64,000 nt of DNA from Bibersteinia trehalosi. Its GTDB lineage: Bacteria > Pseudomonadota > Gammaproteobacteria > Enterobacterales > Pasteurellaceae. Below the pieces are notes generated by a model. The model searched no databases and was not told the DNA's origin. It saw only the letters and a list, made by a program, of their open reading frames with translations. How positions within the stretch are numbered: position 1 is the first letter of the stretch; every line of letters starts with the position of its first letter. Both the position numbers and the translations under genes were made by a program. The stretch covers positions 55,838 to 119,837 of the forward strand of contig NZ_SMAM01000008.1 in assembly GCF_004346205.1 (NCBI RefSeq). Direction: 5' to 3'. This document shows, one piece after another, positions 29,406-39,053 of this stretch.

Positions 29406-31304
29406 TTATTTATTGTCTTTCACTTCTTCAAACTCAGCATCTACCACACCGTCATCTTTTTGATTTGGTTGTGCTTGCCCTGCTTGTTGTGCTTGTGCTT
29501 GACCTGCTTGAAGCAATGGTTCAGAGGCTTTTACTAAGGCTTCAATTTTCGCTTCAATATCCGCTTTATCTTCGCCTTTTGCAGCTTTTTCTAAATCTGC
29601 GACCGCTTGTTCAATCTTCGCTTTGTCGTCTGCATTTAACGCTTCACCTGCTTCGGTGATTTGTTTGCGAGTACCGTGAACTAATGCGTCTGCTTGGTTG
29701 CGAGTTTGCACTAACTCTTCAAATTTACGGTCTGCATCGGCATTGGCTTCGGCATCACGCACCATTTGTTCGATTTCAGCTTCGCTTAAACCTGAAGAAG
29801 CTTGGATACGGATTTGAGCATCTTTACCTGTGGTTTTATCTTTCGCTGATACGTTGATGATACCGTTTGCGTCAATATCAAAGGTGACTTCAATTTGTGG
29901 TACGCCACGTGGTGCAGGTTGAATGCCTTCAAGGTTGAATTGACCAAGCGATTTATTGTCTTGTGCACGTTTACGCTCACCTTGTAACACGTGAATGGTT
30001 ACCGCAGATTGGTTGTCTTCCGCTGTTGAGAACACTTGCGATTTTTTGGTTGGAATCGTGGTGTTTTTCTCAATTAAGGTGGTCATCACGCCGCCCATTG
30101 TTTCAATACCCAATGAAAGTGGGGTAACGTCTAACAATAATACGTCTGTCACAGAGCCGCTTAATACACCGCCTTGAACTGCCGCACCGATTGCCACTGC
30201 TTCATCTGGGTTTACGTCTTTGCGTGGCTCTTTGCCGAAGAATTCTGCCACTTTTTGTTGCACTAATGGCATACGGGTTTGACCACCCACTAAAATCACA
30301 TCGTTGATTTCAGAAACAGATAAACCTGCATCGTTTAATGCCACTTTCACAGGCTCTAATGAACGAGCCACTAAATCTTCCACCAATGCTTCTAATTTCG
30401 CACGAGTTACGGTGATCACTAAGTGTTTCGGCCCTGTCGCATCCGCTGTGATGTATGGTAAGTTCACTTCGGTTGATTGTGCTGATGAAAGCTCAATTTT
30501 CGCTTTTTCTGCCGCTTCTTTCACACGTTGCATCGCCATTGAGTCATTGCGTAAATCCACGCCTTGCTCTTTTTGGAACTCTTCCACGAGGTAGTTGATT
30601 AAGCGGTTGTCAAAGTCTTCACCACCTAAGTGAGTATCACCGTTGGTTGCACGCACTTCAAAGGTTTGTTCGCCATCTAAGTTATCAATTTCAATGATAG
30701 ATAAGTCAAATGTACCACCCCCTAAGTCGTAAACGGCGATGATTTGGTTCTCTTTTTTAGAGTCTAAACCGTACGCTAACGCAGCCGCTGTTGGTTCGTT
30801 GATGATACGTTTAACTTCTAAACCTGCGATACGACCTGCATCTTTGGTTGCTTGACGTTGTGCATCGTTAAAGTATGCTGGCACAGTGATAACTGCTTCG
30901 GTAACTGGTTCGCCCAAGAAATCTTCTGCGGTTTTCTTCATTTTTTTCAACACTTCCGCAGAGATTTGTGGTGGTGCCATTTTCTCATCTTTTACGTTTA
31001 CCCACGCATCGCCATTGTCTGCTTTCACGATTTCAAATGGCATAATTTCAATATCACGTTGCACTTCGCTATCGGTAAAACGGCGACCGATTAAACGTTT
31101 GATTGCAAATAAGGTATTTTTCGGGTTAGTAATCGCTTGGCGTTTTGCTGGTGTACCGACTAAGGTTTCGTTTGCCGTGTAAGCGATGATAGAAGGGGTT
31201 GTACGTGCACCTTCTGCATTCTCAATTACACGTGGTTTATCGCCGTCCATCACAGCAACGCAAGAGTTAGTTGTACCTAAGTCAATACCGATAATTTTTC
31301 CCAT
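29406..31304 (-). CDS. dnaK: chaperone DnaK (Hsp70)
   Basis: Main Hsp70 of the cell. It has 632 residues. The nucleotide-binding domain opens with [25 protein letters not shown]-type [13 protein letters not shown] and [14 protein letters not shown] are visible; the substrate domain starts after residue 390, and the helical lid ends in an Ala/Gln-rich tail and EFEEVKD. It has a heat-shock promoter upstream. Confidence 0.98.
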   Translation of the reverse strand: MGKIIGIDLGTTNSCVAVMDGDKPRVIENAEGARTTPSIIAYTANETLVGTPAKRQAITNPKNTLFAIKRLIGRRFTDSEVQRDIEIMPFEIVKADNGDAWVNVKDEKMAPPQISAEVLKKMKKTAEDFLGEPVTEAVITVPAYFNDAQRQATKDAGRIAGLEVKRIINEPTAAALAYGLDSKKENQIIAVYDLGGGTFDLSIIEIDNLDGEQTFEVRATNGDTHLGGEDFDNRLINYLVEEFQKEQGVDLRNDSMAMQRVKEAAEKAKIELSSAQSTEVNLPYITADATGPKHLVITVTRAKLEALVEDLVARSLEPVKVALNDAGLSVSEINDVILVGGQTRMPLVQQKVAEFFGKEPRKDVNPDEAVAIGAAVQGGVLSGSVTDVLLLDVTPLSLGIETMGGVMTTLIEKNTTIPTKKSQVFSTAEDNQSAVTIHVLQGERKRAQDNKSLGQFNLEGIQPAPRGVPQIEVTFDIDANGIINVSAKDKTTGKDAQIRIQASSGLSEAEIEQMVRDAEANADADRKFEELVQTRNQADALVHGTRKQITEAGEALNADDKAKIEQAVADLEKAAKGEDKADIEAKIEALVKASEPLLQAGQAQAQQAGQAQPNQKDDGVVDAEFEEVKDNK

Positions 31305-31373
31305 TTTGGATTCCTCTATTTAGAAACTTTGTAAAAATGTGGGGAAACCGACCGCTTCCCCTCAGACGGGGCA

Positions 31374-31403
31374 TAAAATAGGAACGAAAAAGAGGCTTTC
31401 AAG
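31374..31403 (-). promoter_or_regulatory. sigma-32 heat-shock promoter of dnaK
   Basis: On the minus strand CTTGAAA (31397-31403) is followed after 14 bp by CCTATTTTA (31374-31382), close to the sigma-32 consensus CTTGAAA/CCCCATWT. It sits 70 bp before the dnaK start codon. Confidence 0.8.
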
Positions 31404-31428
31404 GGGAAGAAGAAAATTTTTTTTAATT

Positions 31429-32955
31429 TTATCCTTGTAAACGTTGTAATAATCTATCCATTGCTCGATAGCCTAAGGCTTCGGCAAGGTGAATTTGCTG
31501 AATATTGGGCTCATTAGCCAAATCGGCAATGGTTCGAGCGACTTTTAGAATGCGATGATAGGCGCGCACAGACAAACCGAGTTTCGTGAGTGCATTTTCA
31601 AGAAATATGGCATCTTGAGCATGGAGTTTGCAATCTCGTTCAATTTCTCGGCTACTTAGCTGAGCATTAATCTTGCCTGCACGTTGCATTTGTAAATTTC
31701 TAGCAGAAATGACCCGCTTGCGAACTTGCTCTGTGGTTTCGCCACGTTGTTGCTCTCGCTGCTGTAAAGCACCTTGAGGTAAAAGAGGGACTTCAATTGA
31801 GAGATCAAATCGATCGATAAATGGCCCCGAGAGCCGATTTAAATAACGTATGACTTGTTGAGGAGAGGTGCGGTTATGTGTACCTTGATAATGTCCTGTG
31901 GGGCTAGGGTTCATTGCTGCAATTAACTGAAATTTTGCAGGAAATCGTACTTTAGCGTTCGCACGAGAAATAATAATTTCGCCACTTTCTAATGGCTGGC
32001 GCAACGCATCAAGTACTTTACGTTCAAATTCGGGTAGCTCATCAAGAAATAGTACACCATTTTGAGCAAGGCTGATTTCCCCTGGTTTAGGGATCGAACC
32101 ACCTCCGACTAATGCGACCATGGATGCACTATGATGGGGTGAACGGAATGGGCGTTGTTTCCAATTTTGGAAGCTTAACTCATTTTGCACCAAGCTTGTA
32201 ATACTTGCGGTTTCTATCGCTTCTTCATCGCTCATTTCGGGGAGTAAATCTGGTAAACGGCTGGCGAGCATCGTTTTGCCTGTACCGGGTGGGCCAAGAA
32301 AAAGCAGATTATGTTGCCCGGCAGCGGCAATGGTTAAGGCGCGTTTGGCGTGTTGTTGCCCGATAATATCCGTTAAATCTCGGCTTACAAGCGGTGGATT
32401 TTCCACATTTTTTTGCGAAATTTCTTGGGCGATAGGCAGTTGATCGCGCTTATTCAGGAAATTAACCACTTGCAAAAGCGAGGTGGCATAGTAGCTTTGA
32501 GCGTGAGAAACTAGGCTTGCTTCGTTGGCATTTTGGCGAGGTAAAATCAGCTCTCGCTTGGAATGATGGGCTGAAATGACAGCGGGAATTGAGCCGTGTA
32601 CGCCTCGTAGATTGCCTGTCAGTGAGAGTTCGCCTAAAAACTCAAAGGCACGCAATTTATCCATATCAATCTGCCCGCTGGCGGCAAGAATACCAATCGC
32701 GATAGGTAAATCAAAACGGCCGCCCTCTTTAGGGAGATCAGCCGGTGCAAGATTAATGGTAATTCGGCGGGCGGGATAGTTGAAATTGGCATTCATCAAC
32801 GCGCTTCGTACCCGATCTTGAGCCTCTTTTACGCTTTTTTCCGGTAAACCAACGAGCGTTAAACCTGGGCTACCATTACTGATATGTACTTCTATTGTGA
32901 CTAGTGGAGCTTCTACACCAATTGAGGCTCGACTATAAATAATCGCAAGGGACAT
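31429..32955 (-). CDS. comM: ComM/YifB, Mg-chelatase-like AAA+ helicase
   Basis: AAA+ hexameric helicase that aids branch migration when taken-up DNA is integrated during natural transformation. It has 508 residues: a ChlI-type N-terminal domain (NGSPGLTLVGLPEKSVKEAQDRVRSAL), then an AAA+ domain with Walker A LGPPGTGKTMLASRLP and Walker B GVLFLDELPEF, and a C-terminal ChlI domain. Fits a naturally competent host. A CRP-type site lies in its upstream region. Confidence 0.93.
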   Translation of the reverse strand: MSLAIIYSRASIGVEAPLVTIEVHISNGSPGLTLVGLPEKSVKEAQDRVRSALMNANFNYPARRITINLAPADLPKEGGRFDLPIAIGILAASGQIDMDKLRAFEFLGELSLTGNLRGVHGSIPAVISAHHSKRELILPRQNANEASLVSHAQSYYATSLLQVVNFLNKRDQLPIAQEISQKNVENPPLVSRDLTDIIGQQHAKRALTIAAAGQHNLLFLGPPGTGKTMLASRLPDLLPEMSDEEAIETASITSLVQNELSFQNWKQRPFRSPHHSASMVALVGGGSIPKPGEISLAQNGVLFLDELPEFERKVLDALRQPLESGEIIISRANAKVRFPAKFQLIAAMNPSPTGHYQGTHNRTSPQQVIRYLNRLSGPFIDRFDLSIEVPLLPQGALQQREQQRGETTEQVRKRVISARNLQMQRAGKINAQLSSREIERDCKLHAQDAIFLENALTKLGLSVRAYHRILKVARTIADLANEPNIQQIHLAEALGYRAMDRLLQRLQG

Positions 32956-33021
32956 TTTGTTCTCCAGTTGTTTTTGTCGAGCTTAAAAAAACAATAGAAA
33001 TTTACCAGTGAAGAAATGTAA

Positions 33022-33043
33022 ATTCTGGAAGCAGATCACAAAA
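33022..33043 (-). promoter_or_regulatory. candidate CRP/CRP-S site between comM and ubiF
   Basis: On the minus strand the 22 bp begin TTTTGTGATCTGC, a strong left half of a competence CRP site with a weak right half, about 67 bp before the comM start. It overlaps a hairpin ATCACAAAA/TTTTGTGAT (33035-33056). H. influenzae comM belongs to the CRP-S regulon. Confidence 0.4.
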
Positions 33044-33115
33044 ATAGTTTTGTGATTAACTAAATAGGATAAGAATAGATTAGAATAGAGCGTTTATTGA
33101 TGGTTGGGGGAAATT

Positions 33116-34279
33116 ATGCAAGAGGTCATTGTCATCGGTGGCGGTATGGTTGGGGCGGCAACGGCATTAGGCTTAGCCAAACTGGGGTTGAATGTTGCCT
33201 TAATTGAGAAAAATCCACTGCCGGCTTTTGAGCCAAATTGTCCTTATGATGTACGGATTTCAGCAATTAGTGCCGCTTCGGTTTCCTTATTAGAAAAATT
33301 GGGGGCTTGGCAGATCATTGAGCAAATGCGAGTTTGCCCTTACGATGGTTTGGAAACGTGGGAGGTAGAAGGCTTTGATACATGTTTTCACGCCAGTGAA
33401 CTTGGTTTGGATAAGCTCGGGTTTATGGTGGAAAATAACCTGATCCAAATTGGGTTGTGGCAAGCTTTAAATGATTATGCTAACTGCACACAAGCGGTTG
33501 GTTTTTCACAGATTTCTGCAAAACGTGAAGATGAAATTTGGACAGTAACACTTGATAATGAACGCCAATTTTCTGCACCGATCTTACTGGCTTGCGATGG
33601 GGCAAATTCTCAGGTACGGCAATGGGGCGGTATTGGACTGACGAGTTGGCAATATCGCCAACATTGTTTGTTAGCTGTGGCCGAAACAGCATTAGCGCAA
33701 CAGAGCATTACGTGGCAGCAATTTTTCCCAAGTGGTCCAAGAGCTTTTTTGCCATTGTGCGGTAATCATGGTTGTATTGTGTGGTACGACAGCCCTGAAC
33801 GCATTGCCGAGCTGACTCAACTATCAAATGAAAAATTAAGTGCGGAAATTATGGCGGCTTTCCCTAGCCGTTTAGGTGAAGTGAGTGTGACGGCAAAAGG
33901 TAGTTTTCCTCTTACTCGCCAACATGCTCAACGCTACTATCAAAATGGTGTAATTTTAGTAGGCGATGCTGCCCATACGATTAACCCACTTGCAGGGCAG
34001 GGAGTCAATTTAGGTTTTAAAGATGTAAAAGCCTTGCTTGAGCAGGCGGAACAAGCGCTTGAAAAGGGCGAAAATTTTGCAAATGCGGATATTTGGAAAA
34101 AATACGAATGGAAGCGCAAACCGGATAATTTGCTTATGCAAACGGGTATGGATGTGTTTTATAAAACCTTTAAAACTGATTTAATGCCAGTGAAAGCCTT
34201 GCGGAATTTAGGGTTAGTTGTTGCTCAGCGTGCAGGGGTTTTAAAGAAAAAAGCGTTGCAATACGCATTAGGTTTATAG
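33116..34279 (+). CDS. ubiF: FAD-dependent hydroxylase, UbiF-like
   Basis: Flavin monooxygenase of the UbiH/UbiF/VisC group, 387 residues. The dinucleotide-binding loop is VIVIGGGMVGAATALGLAK, and LVGDAAHTINPLAGQGVNLGFKDV is the second FAD motif (about residues 283-305). The C-terminus LRNLGLVVAQRAGVLKKKAL matches UbiF closely, which adds the last ring hydroxyl in ubiquinone synthesis. The start has GGGGGA upstream. Confidence 0.87.
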   Translation: MQEVIVIGGGMVGAATALGLAKLGLNVALIEKNPLPAFEPNCPYDVRISAISAASVSLLEKLGAWQIIEQMRVCPYDGLETWEVEGFDTCFHASELGLDKLGFMVENNLIQIGLWQALNDYANCTQAVGFSQISAKREDEIWTVTLDNERQFSAPILLACDGANSQVRQWGGIGLTSWQYRQHCLLAVAETALAQQSITWQQFFPSGPRAFLPLCGNHGCIVWYDSPERIAELTQLSNEKLSAEIMAAFPSRLGEVSVTAKGSFPLTRQHAQRYYQNGVILVGDAAHTINPLAGQGVNLGFKDVKALLEQAEQALEKGENFANADIWKKYEWKRKPDNLLMQTGMDVFYKTFKTDLMPVKALRNLGLVVAQRAGVLKKKALQYALGL

Positions 34280-34360
34280 GGTTGGCTATTTAGCTTCTAA
34301 CCCCCTCTCTGTAAGCAGATTTTATATTGTTTGCAGCAGAACTCTCGATAGTTTTTAGGA

Positions 34361-34389
34361 AAAGAGGCGAATGATGATTCGCCTCTTTT
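34361..34389. terminator. bidirectional terminator between ubiF and hutZ
   Basis: AAAGAGGCGAAT and ATTCGCCTCTTT form a 12-bp stem around GATG, followed by TTT on the plus strand; A residues before it serve the minus strand. Confidence 0.87.
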
Positions 34390-34394
34390 TGTCG

Positions 34395-34925
34395 TTACTC
34401 TTGTGGGGGGACTTGGTTTAAGTGTCCTTGATCTAAATGCACAAAGCTCACTAAATCATCCACACTCACATCAAAGGCTTTGCCAAAGCCTTTTACGAAT
34501 AAACCGTGTTCTGGCTTAAAGCTAAAGACGTTGAAATCTAACATATTGGCAAGCTCTGAAACTAAATCGCCGTGGCGTGCTTTAAGCAGAGTAATACATT
34601 CTTCCCATTCATTTGAGTGACGCTCAACCATGCGTGCCGTGGAGTCGAATGTTAAACGGCGGCGCGCAAAAATTTCACGGCTTTTGCTTTCATCGTCAAT
34701 TAGCATTAATGAAACCTTTGGTACTTCTTGTAAGTTGCGGGCGTGGCGGGCGATAGTGGAAATCAGTACGCGATATTCGCCGTTGTGAATAACAAAAGGG
34801 GCATAGCTCACATTTGGTGTGCCATTTTTGTCTAAGGTTGCAAGCACTAAGGTCTTTACTTGCTGTTTCATCTCTTGAATTTCTGGCCCTAAGCGATTTT
34901 GTAATACTTCTTGACGGTTAGTCAT
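34395..34925 (-). CDS. hutZ: haem utilisation protein, HutZ/HugZ family
   Basis: Split-barrel flavin/pyridoxamine-oxidase-like protein of 176 residues that binds and degrades haem to free iron. VLATLDKNGTPNVSYAPFV and REIFARRRLTFDS are the family core; the C-terminal His-containing tail (HLDQGHLNQ) resembles the haem-ligand region. It lies 14 bp after hutX, the standard hutXZ pair. AGGAGA upstream supports the start. Confidence 0.9.
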   Translation of the reverse strand: MTNRQEVLQNRLGPEIQEMKQQVKTLVLATLDKNGTPNVSYAPFVIHNGEYRVLISTIARHARNLQEVPKVSLMLIDDESKSREIFARRRLTFDSTARMVERHSNEWEECITLLKARHGDLVSELANMLDFNVFSFKPEHGLFVKGFGKAFDVSVDDLVSFVHLDQGHLNQVPPQE

Positions 34926-34939
34926 TGAGTTGTCTCCTG

Positions 34940-35434
34940 TTATTGAAATGCGTTGAAGTGTTGTACTTGGTGAGGGAATAATTGACGATTTTCATCCCGT
35001 CCCAAATAGACTTTAAACATAGTTTCACCTTCTTGAGTAATAAAGGCGATGTTATAGCTTTCAGTGCCTCTAAATGGCATGCTGACAAAGGCAATATGAG
35101 CGATATTATCCAGTTTTAAATGCCCGTGAAGAGCACCTTCGTCGTCCTTCATGTTCAAGTTGTAATAGCCTCGCCCAATAATACCGCTAGGAAATTGATC
35201 TTTAACCTCAAAAATAGAACCGGCTTTTTCGATAATTGTTGTGAATTTTCCCCAGCCACTAATAGCTCGTAAAATTTCTTCTGCTCGTGTACCAGGAAAG
35301 GTTTTTACAAATTGATCGGGTAAATTTAGCAGAATTTCGCCTTCTGGACGTGCGAGTTGTGCTGCCAGCTCTAACGTAATTAAGTTAGGATTGCTATTGA
35401 GAAGTTCAGTGATTTGTTGTTTAAGCGATAACAT
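34940..35434 (-). CDS. hutX: haem carrier protein, HutX/HuvX family
   Basis: Cytosolic haem carrier of 164 residues that hands haem to HutZ. FPSGIIGRGYYNLNMKDDEGALHGHLKLDNIAHIAFVSMPFRG (about residues 90-132) is the characteristic part. The start at 35434 (MLSLKQQI) is preferred over two upstream ATG codons that lie in the Fur-like box and lack ribosome-binding sites. Divergent from the receptor gene. Confidence 0.87.
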   Translation of the reverse strand: MLSLKQQITELLNSNPNLITLELAAQLARPEGEILLNLPDQFVKTFPGTRAEEILRAISGWGKFTTIIEKAGSIFEVKDQFPSGIIGRGYYNLNMKDDEGALHGHLKLDNIAHIAFVSMPFRGTESYNIAFITQEGETMFKVYLGRDENRQLFPHQVQHFNAFQ

Positions 35435-35442
35435 AAGTTGCA

Positions 35443-35460
35443 CCATAATTATGATTATGG
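35443..35460 (-). promoter_or_regulatory. Fur-like palindrome before hutX
   Basis: CCATAAT and ATTATGG form a 7-bp inverted repeat around 4 bp, rich in the ATAAT units of Fur boxes. It lies directly before the chosen hutX start. Confidence 0.45.
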
Positions 35461-35530
35461 TTTGCATTATATTTTCAAAATGGATTTATGCAATAGCAAG
35501 CGGTTTGAATCTATAAATTTTACGCAAAGA

Positions 35531-35548
35531 CAATTCATTCTCATTTAC
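35531..35548 (+). promoter_or_regulatory. Fur-like box before the haem receptor
   Basis: CAATTCATTCTCATTTAC contains ATTCTCATT, the core of many Fur boxes. It lies about 55 bp before the receptor start codon, in the divergent promoter region. Confidence 0.55.
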
Positions 35549-35600
35549 TTTGTTTTTTGGCTAGTTATAATTGTGAAGAATTTAATGATTGGGGATTAGG

Positions 35601-37865
35601 ATGAAAAAAAATACAGCCTTAATGCTGCTTGCTATATTGGGGGTGCTTTCGCTGCCTAATGTGTTCGCTGAAGAACTGGTAGAGCTAGATGAAGTTCGTG
35701 TAGTAGCAAAAGAAGAAGCAAAGACGAATGGTGAGATTAAAAAGAGCCGGCGTGTAATTCAAGATGAATTAATTGCAGATACGAAAGATTTGGTTCGTTA
35801 TACCACGGATGTTGGGATTGCGGACAGTGGACGCCATAATAAAGGCTTTGCGATGCGCGGCGTAGAGGGTAATCGTGTTGGTATCAATATTGATGGTGTG
35901 TCTTTACCTGATTCCGAAGAGAATAGCTTATACGCACGTTATGGTAATTTTAATAGCTCCCGTGTACAAATTGATCCTGAATTAGTCACTGGCATTGATA
36001 TTATGCGTGGTGCAGATTCTTTTGCTCAAGGCAGCGGTGCTTTAGGTGGTGGGGTGAGCTATCGTACGGTTGTTGCAGATGATATTGTGCAGATAGGTAA
36101 CCGTTTTGGAGGGTTATTCCGTAGTGGATACGCCACTAAAAATAATGAATGGACCAACACTATTGGCGCAGCTTATAAAGATGAGAAATGGGAAGCGGTT
36201 GGGCTCTATTCTTACCGCCGAGGGCATGAATTAAAAAGCTTAGGTAATGGTGCAGACATTAGTGGCGCAGCGCGTGGTGTGCCTGATCCTTCTCATCACC
36301 GTAATCATAACTATTTGGCGAAATTGTCTTATTTTATTAACGACAACCATCGCATTAGCCTAAATTACACAGGGCAAAACCATGAAAATCTCACAGACGA
36401 ACGTTCTTATACTTTTGTCGGATGGCGTAGAACCTTGGATACAACAGAACGGGATAATTTAAATGTTGCTTATGAATATTTCCCATCCAATGGTTTGCTT
36501 GGCTATTTAAAATTAGATTATGACTGGCAAAAAATTACAGTGGGAGCCATTAATCTTAAAGGCTTGTATCGTACTGATGGCGTAGAAGACCTTGATGATA
36601 TTTTTGATCGCCGCATGAAAAATGATTTCCACCGTATTAACCTTCGCCTAGATAGCTCTCCATTAGAAAGCCGTTGGGGTACGCATAATCTTTCGTTACG
36701 TACTGCCTATTCCCAACGCGAATTTAAAAATATTAACAAAGATATTTACTTATTTGGCGAACTTGATCAGGCACTCTATATTTCTGCTGTGCAAAAACCG
36801 GTTAGAACTCAAAATATTTATCTGCTTTTACAAGATAAAATTATGTGGAATGAGCAGTTAAGCAGTGATGTGGGTGTGCGTTATGATTTTACTAAACTTA
36901 CTCCAAGAGCATCGAATGTTTACTGTCAATTTTGTGATCAAGTGTCATCAGCGAGCACCACGTTCCAAAATTTGAGTGGAAGTTTTGGGCTGGATTATCA
37001 AATTAATCCAACTTGGAAGGCTGGATACCACATTTCCAGTGGTTACCGTATTCCGACCGCAACTGAAATGTACTTTACCTTCTTAAATGCGGCAGGTAAC
37101 TGGCTGGCTAACCCTAATTTGAAAGCTGAACGTAGCCTAAACCAATCAGTTGCATTGGTGGCTGAGAATGAGCAAGGCAATTTTGCTTTGCAACTTTATC
37201 GCACGAACTATAAAGATTTCTTATATGAACGTGAAACCGCAGGGTGGCGTTTGCATACTAACTGTGATTTTCGTTGCTCCTCACCTTATTATCGAACGCT
37301 CTTCCAGCAGGCTGTGAATATTGATCGAGCCAAAATTAGTGGTTTAGAAGTTCGTGGTATGCTTAATTTACATCACTGGGTGGCAGCTATTCCACAAGGT
37401 GTGAGCGTAATGGGCGCGTTAGGCTATTCTAAAGGCAAACTCTACGGTACGAGTGAAAGCTTGCTATCTATTCAGCCGGTTAAAGTGATTTTAGGGGCAG
37501 GTTATGATGATCCTAATGATCGCTGGGGGTTACAAGCGCGTTGGACTTATTTAGGGCAGAAGAAAGGTAAGGATGCACAAATCCTAACGTATTATTATGA
37601 CCAAAGTGGAGGGACGAGTACTTACCCATTCTTAAATCGATCCGCGGTGTTATTTGATATGTATGGTTTTGCAAAAATTGGTAAGCACACAACATTACGT
37701 GCGGGTGTTTACAATTTATTTAATCGTAAATATCACACATGGGATAGCTTGCGTGGTATTAATCTGCAAAGTACAACCAATACAGTTGATCGGGAAGGCA
37801 AAGGGCTAGAACGTTTTTATGCGCCAGGACGTAATTATGCTTTTTCTGTAGAAATTAAGTTTTAA
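35601..37865 (+). CDS. TonB-dependent haem/haemoglobin receptor, HmbR/TdhA-like
   Basis: Outer-membrane receptor of 754 residues. Signal peptide ending NVFAEE; TonB box region LVELDEVRVVAK; plug domain about 45-170 with RGVEGNRVGINIDGVSLPD; then a 22-strand barrel ending FSVEIKF (terminal Phe). The haem-receptor region contains VGWRRTLDTTERDN and NLFNRKYHTWDSLRG. Lengths and motifs fit the HmbR/TdhA haem-haemoglobin receptor group; exact ligand is not certain. Cys pairs (CQFC, CDFRC) sit in predicted extracellular loops. Divergent from hutX-hutZ. The start at 35601 has GGATTAGG; the earlier ATG does not. Confidence 0.88.
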   Translation: MKKNTALMLLAILGVLSLPNVFAEELVELDEVRVVAKEEAKTNGEIKKSRRVIQDELIADTKDLVRYTTDVGIADSGRHNKGFAMRGVEGNRVGINIDGVSLPDSEENSLYARYGNFNSSRVQIDPELVTGIDIMRGADSFAQGSGALGGGVSYRTVVADDIVQIGNRFGGLFRSGYATKNNEWTNTIGAAYKDEKWEAVGLYSYRRGHELKSLGNGADISGAARGVPDPSHHRNHNYLAKLSYFINDNHRISLNYTGQNHENLTDERSYTFVGWRRTLDTTERDNLNVAYEYFPSNGLLGYLKLDYDWQKITVGAINLKGLYRTDGVEDLDDIFDRRMKNDFHRINLRLDSSPLESRWGTHNLSLRTAYSQREFKNINKDIYLFGELDQALYISAVQKPVRTQNIYLLLQDKIMWNEQLSSDVGVRYDFTKLTPRASNVYCQFCDQVSSASTTFQNLSGSFGLDYQINPTWKAGYHISSGYRIPTATEMYFTFLNAAGNWLANPNLKAERSLNQSVALVAENEQGNFALQLYRTNYKDFLYERETAGWRLHTNCDFRCSSPYYRTLFQQAVNIDRAKISGLEVRGMLNLHHWVAAIPQGVSVMGALGYSKGKLYGTSESLLSIQPVKVILGAGYDDPNDRWGLQARWTYLGQKKGKDAQILTYYYDQSGGTSTYPFLNRSAVLFDMYGFAKIGKHTTLRAGVYNLFNRKYHTWDSLRGINLQSTTNTVDREGKGLERFYAPGRNYAFSVEIKF

Positions 37866-37881
37866 TTGCCTGTTTCAAATT

Positions 37882-37928
37882 AAGCGGTACATTTTGTAAA
37901 TTTTTTTGCAAAATGTACCGCTTGTTTT
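37882..37928. terminator. bidirectional terminator from inverted uptake sequences
   Basis: AAGCGGTACATTTTG and CAAAATGTACCGCTT form a 15-bp perfect stem with a 12-nt loop, followed by GTTTTT. It ends both the receptor and the convergent lipoprotein gene, and each arm carries the uptake core. Confidence 0.92.
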
Positions 37929-38902
37929 TATTGTGAATCGTCAGGACGCTTGTCGGTTGCGCCAAAAACACCATTGTATTGGCTTTGGCTTTCGTAGAAT
38001 ACACCGCCTACTTGGTTTGCACCTGAGCCATAGAATGCTCCTTTGCTTTCAACGCCATGACTATTACCATTGAAAGTATTGCCCTCAATGGCTGCACTGA
38101 AAGCGAGTTTTTCAGTTTGTCCATCTTTGAGTGAGACATTCAGTTGTTTTTGATTAAAATCAGCTCTTACTTCTGCACTAAGCGCACTGTAATTTCCCGC
38201 TTTGCCATATAAGGCATCGCCTTTTTTGTAAACAAATTTACCGCTTTTTGGCATTGGATACAGATTCGCATGTCCATTATCTATTTCACTCCATACCCCT
38301 TCAATCGGGGTTTGTAAGCCTTGCACAAATAAGTGGCTATGTGCATTTGAGTTGATCACACCAAAGCGGACAAATTGATAAACACTTTGATCATATAAGC
38401 TATAGACAGAGGTTTTGTTTACTGCACCCGAAATTTCGCCCAATGAACCATGTTTTTGATCAGCCGTAGTGAGCGAATTAAACCCACGTTGCTCATCCTC
38501 TGCGGCAAGGGTTTTCAGCGCGATCTCAACATTATCAATAAAGAGACTTTCTAATGTTTCTTTTTCCACATTGTGTAGATTTTTGCCAGATACACTACCA
38601 TTTGCTGAATTAATGCTGAGTATCGCACCCGTTAAACGCGCGTCTTTAGGGCTACTAAACATAGGTGAAGTCAGCTTAGGAGTGTTATCTTCCGTGTTAG
38701 GCTGCACGGCGTGATCTGCCGAGGTATTTCCAGCATTCGGCGGCGTGACTGACGGGGTCGCAGGCTGGGTATTATTGCTGGAATCTGGTATTTCTGTTAA
38801 GAAAATTGGTGCAGTACCGTTACCGCCACCACTACTGGATGAACAGGCTGAAAGCATAAGTGCACAGGCGGTAGTGATAAAGCTAAAATGTAATTTTTGC
38901 AT
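37928..38902 (-). CDS. TbpB-like surface lipoprotein A
   Basis: A 324-residue lipoprotein. Lipobox LMLSAC followed by SSSSGGGNG, a start common in Slam-exported surface lipoproteins. Residues about 30-85 are a Pro/Thr/Asn-rich spacer. The C-terminal half is a TbpB-type barrel: LYGKAGNYSALSAEVRADFN, then GNTFNGNSHGVESKGAFYGS, then GVFYESQSQYNGVFGA. Such proteins bind transferrin, haemoglobin or haem; the ligand is unknown here. It is convergent with the receptor and divergent from lipoprotein B, with a Fur-like box between. No Slam gene is seen in the window. Confidence 0.82.
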   Translation of the reverse strand: MQKLHFSFITTACALMLSACSSSSGGGNGTAPIFLTEIPDSSNNTQPATPSVTPPNAGNTSADHAVQPNTEDNTPKLTSPMFSSPKDARLTGAILSINSANGSVSGKNLHNVEKETLESLFIDNVEIALKTLAAEDEQRGFNSLTTADQKHGSLGEISGAVNKTSVYSLYDQSVYQFVRFGVINSNAHSHLFVQGLQTPIEGVWSEIDNGHANLYPMPKSGKFVYKKGDALYGKAGNYSALSAEVRADFNQKQLNVSLKDGQTEKLAFSAAIEGNTFNGNSHGVESKGAFYGSGANQVGGVFYESQSQYNGVFGATDKRPDDSQ

Positions 38903-38960
38903 AAAAGATCCTCAGGAGGTAAAAACCGCGGCATTTTACCAATTGCGCAGAAATAACTCA

Positions 38961-38976
38961 AATCATAACTATTATC
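38961..38976. promoter_or_regulatory. Fur box between the two TbpB-like lipoproteins
   Basis: AATCATAACTATTATC matches the Fur consensus (AATGATAATCATTATC) at 13 of 16 positions. It lies between the divergent starts and could control both. Confidence 0.65.
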
Positions 38977-39053
38977 AATTATATTGAATTTTGCTAGGAT
39001 TATTGTTAGAATTTTCGCCCAATTTCATATTAAAACTTTTATTTGGAGACATA

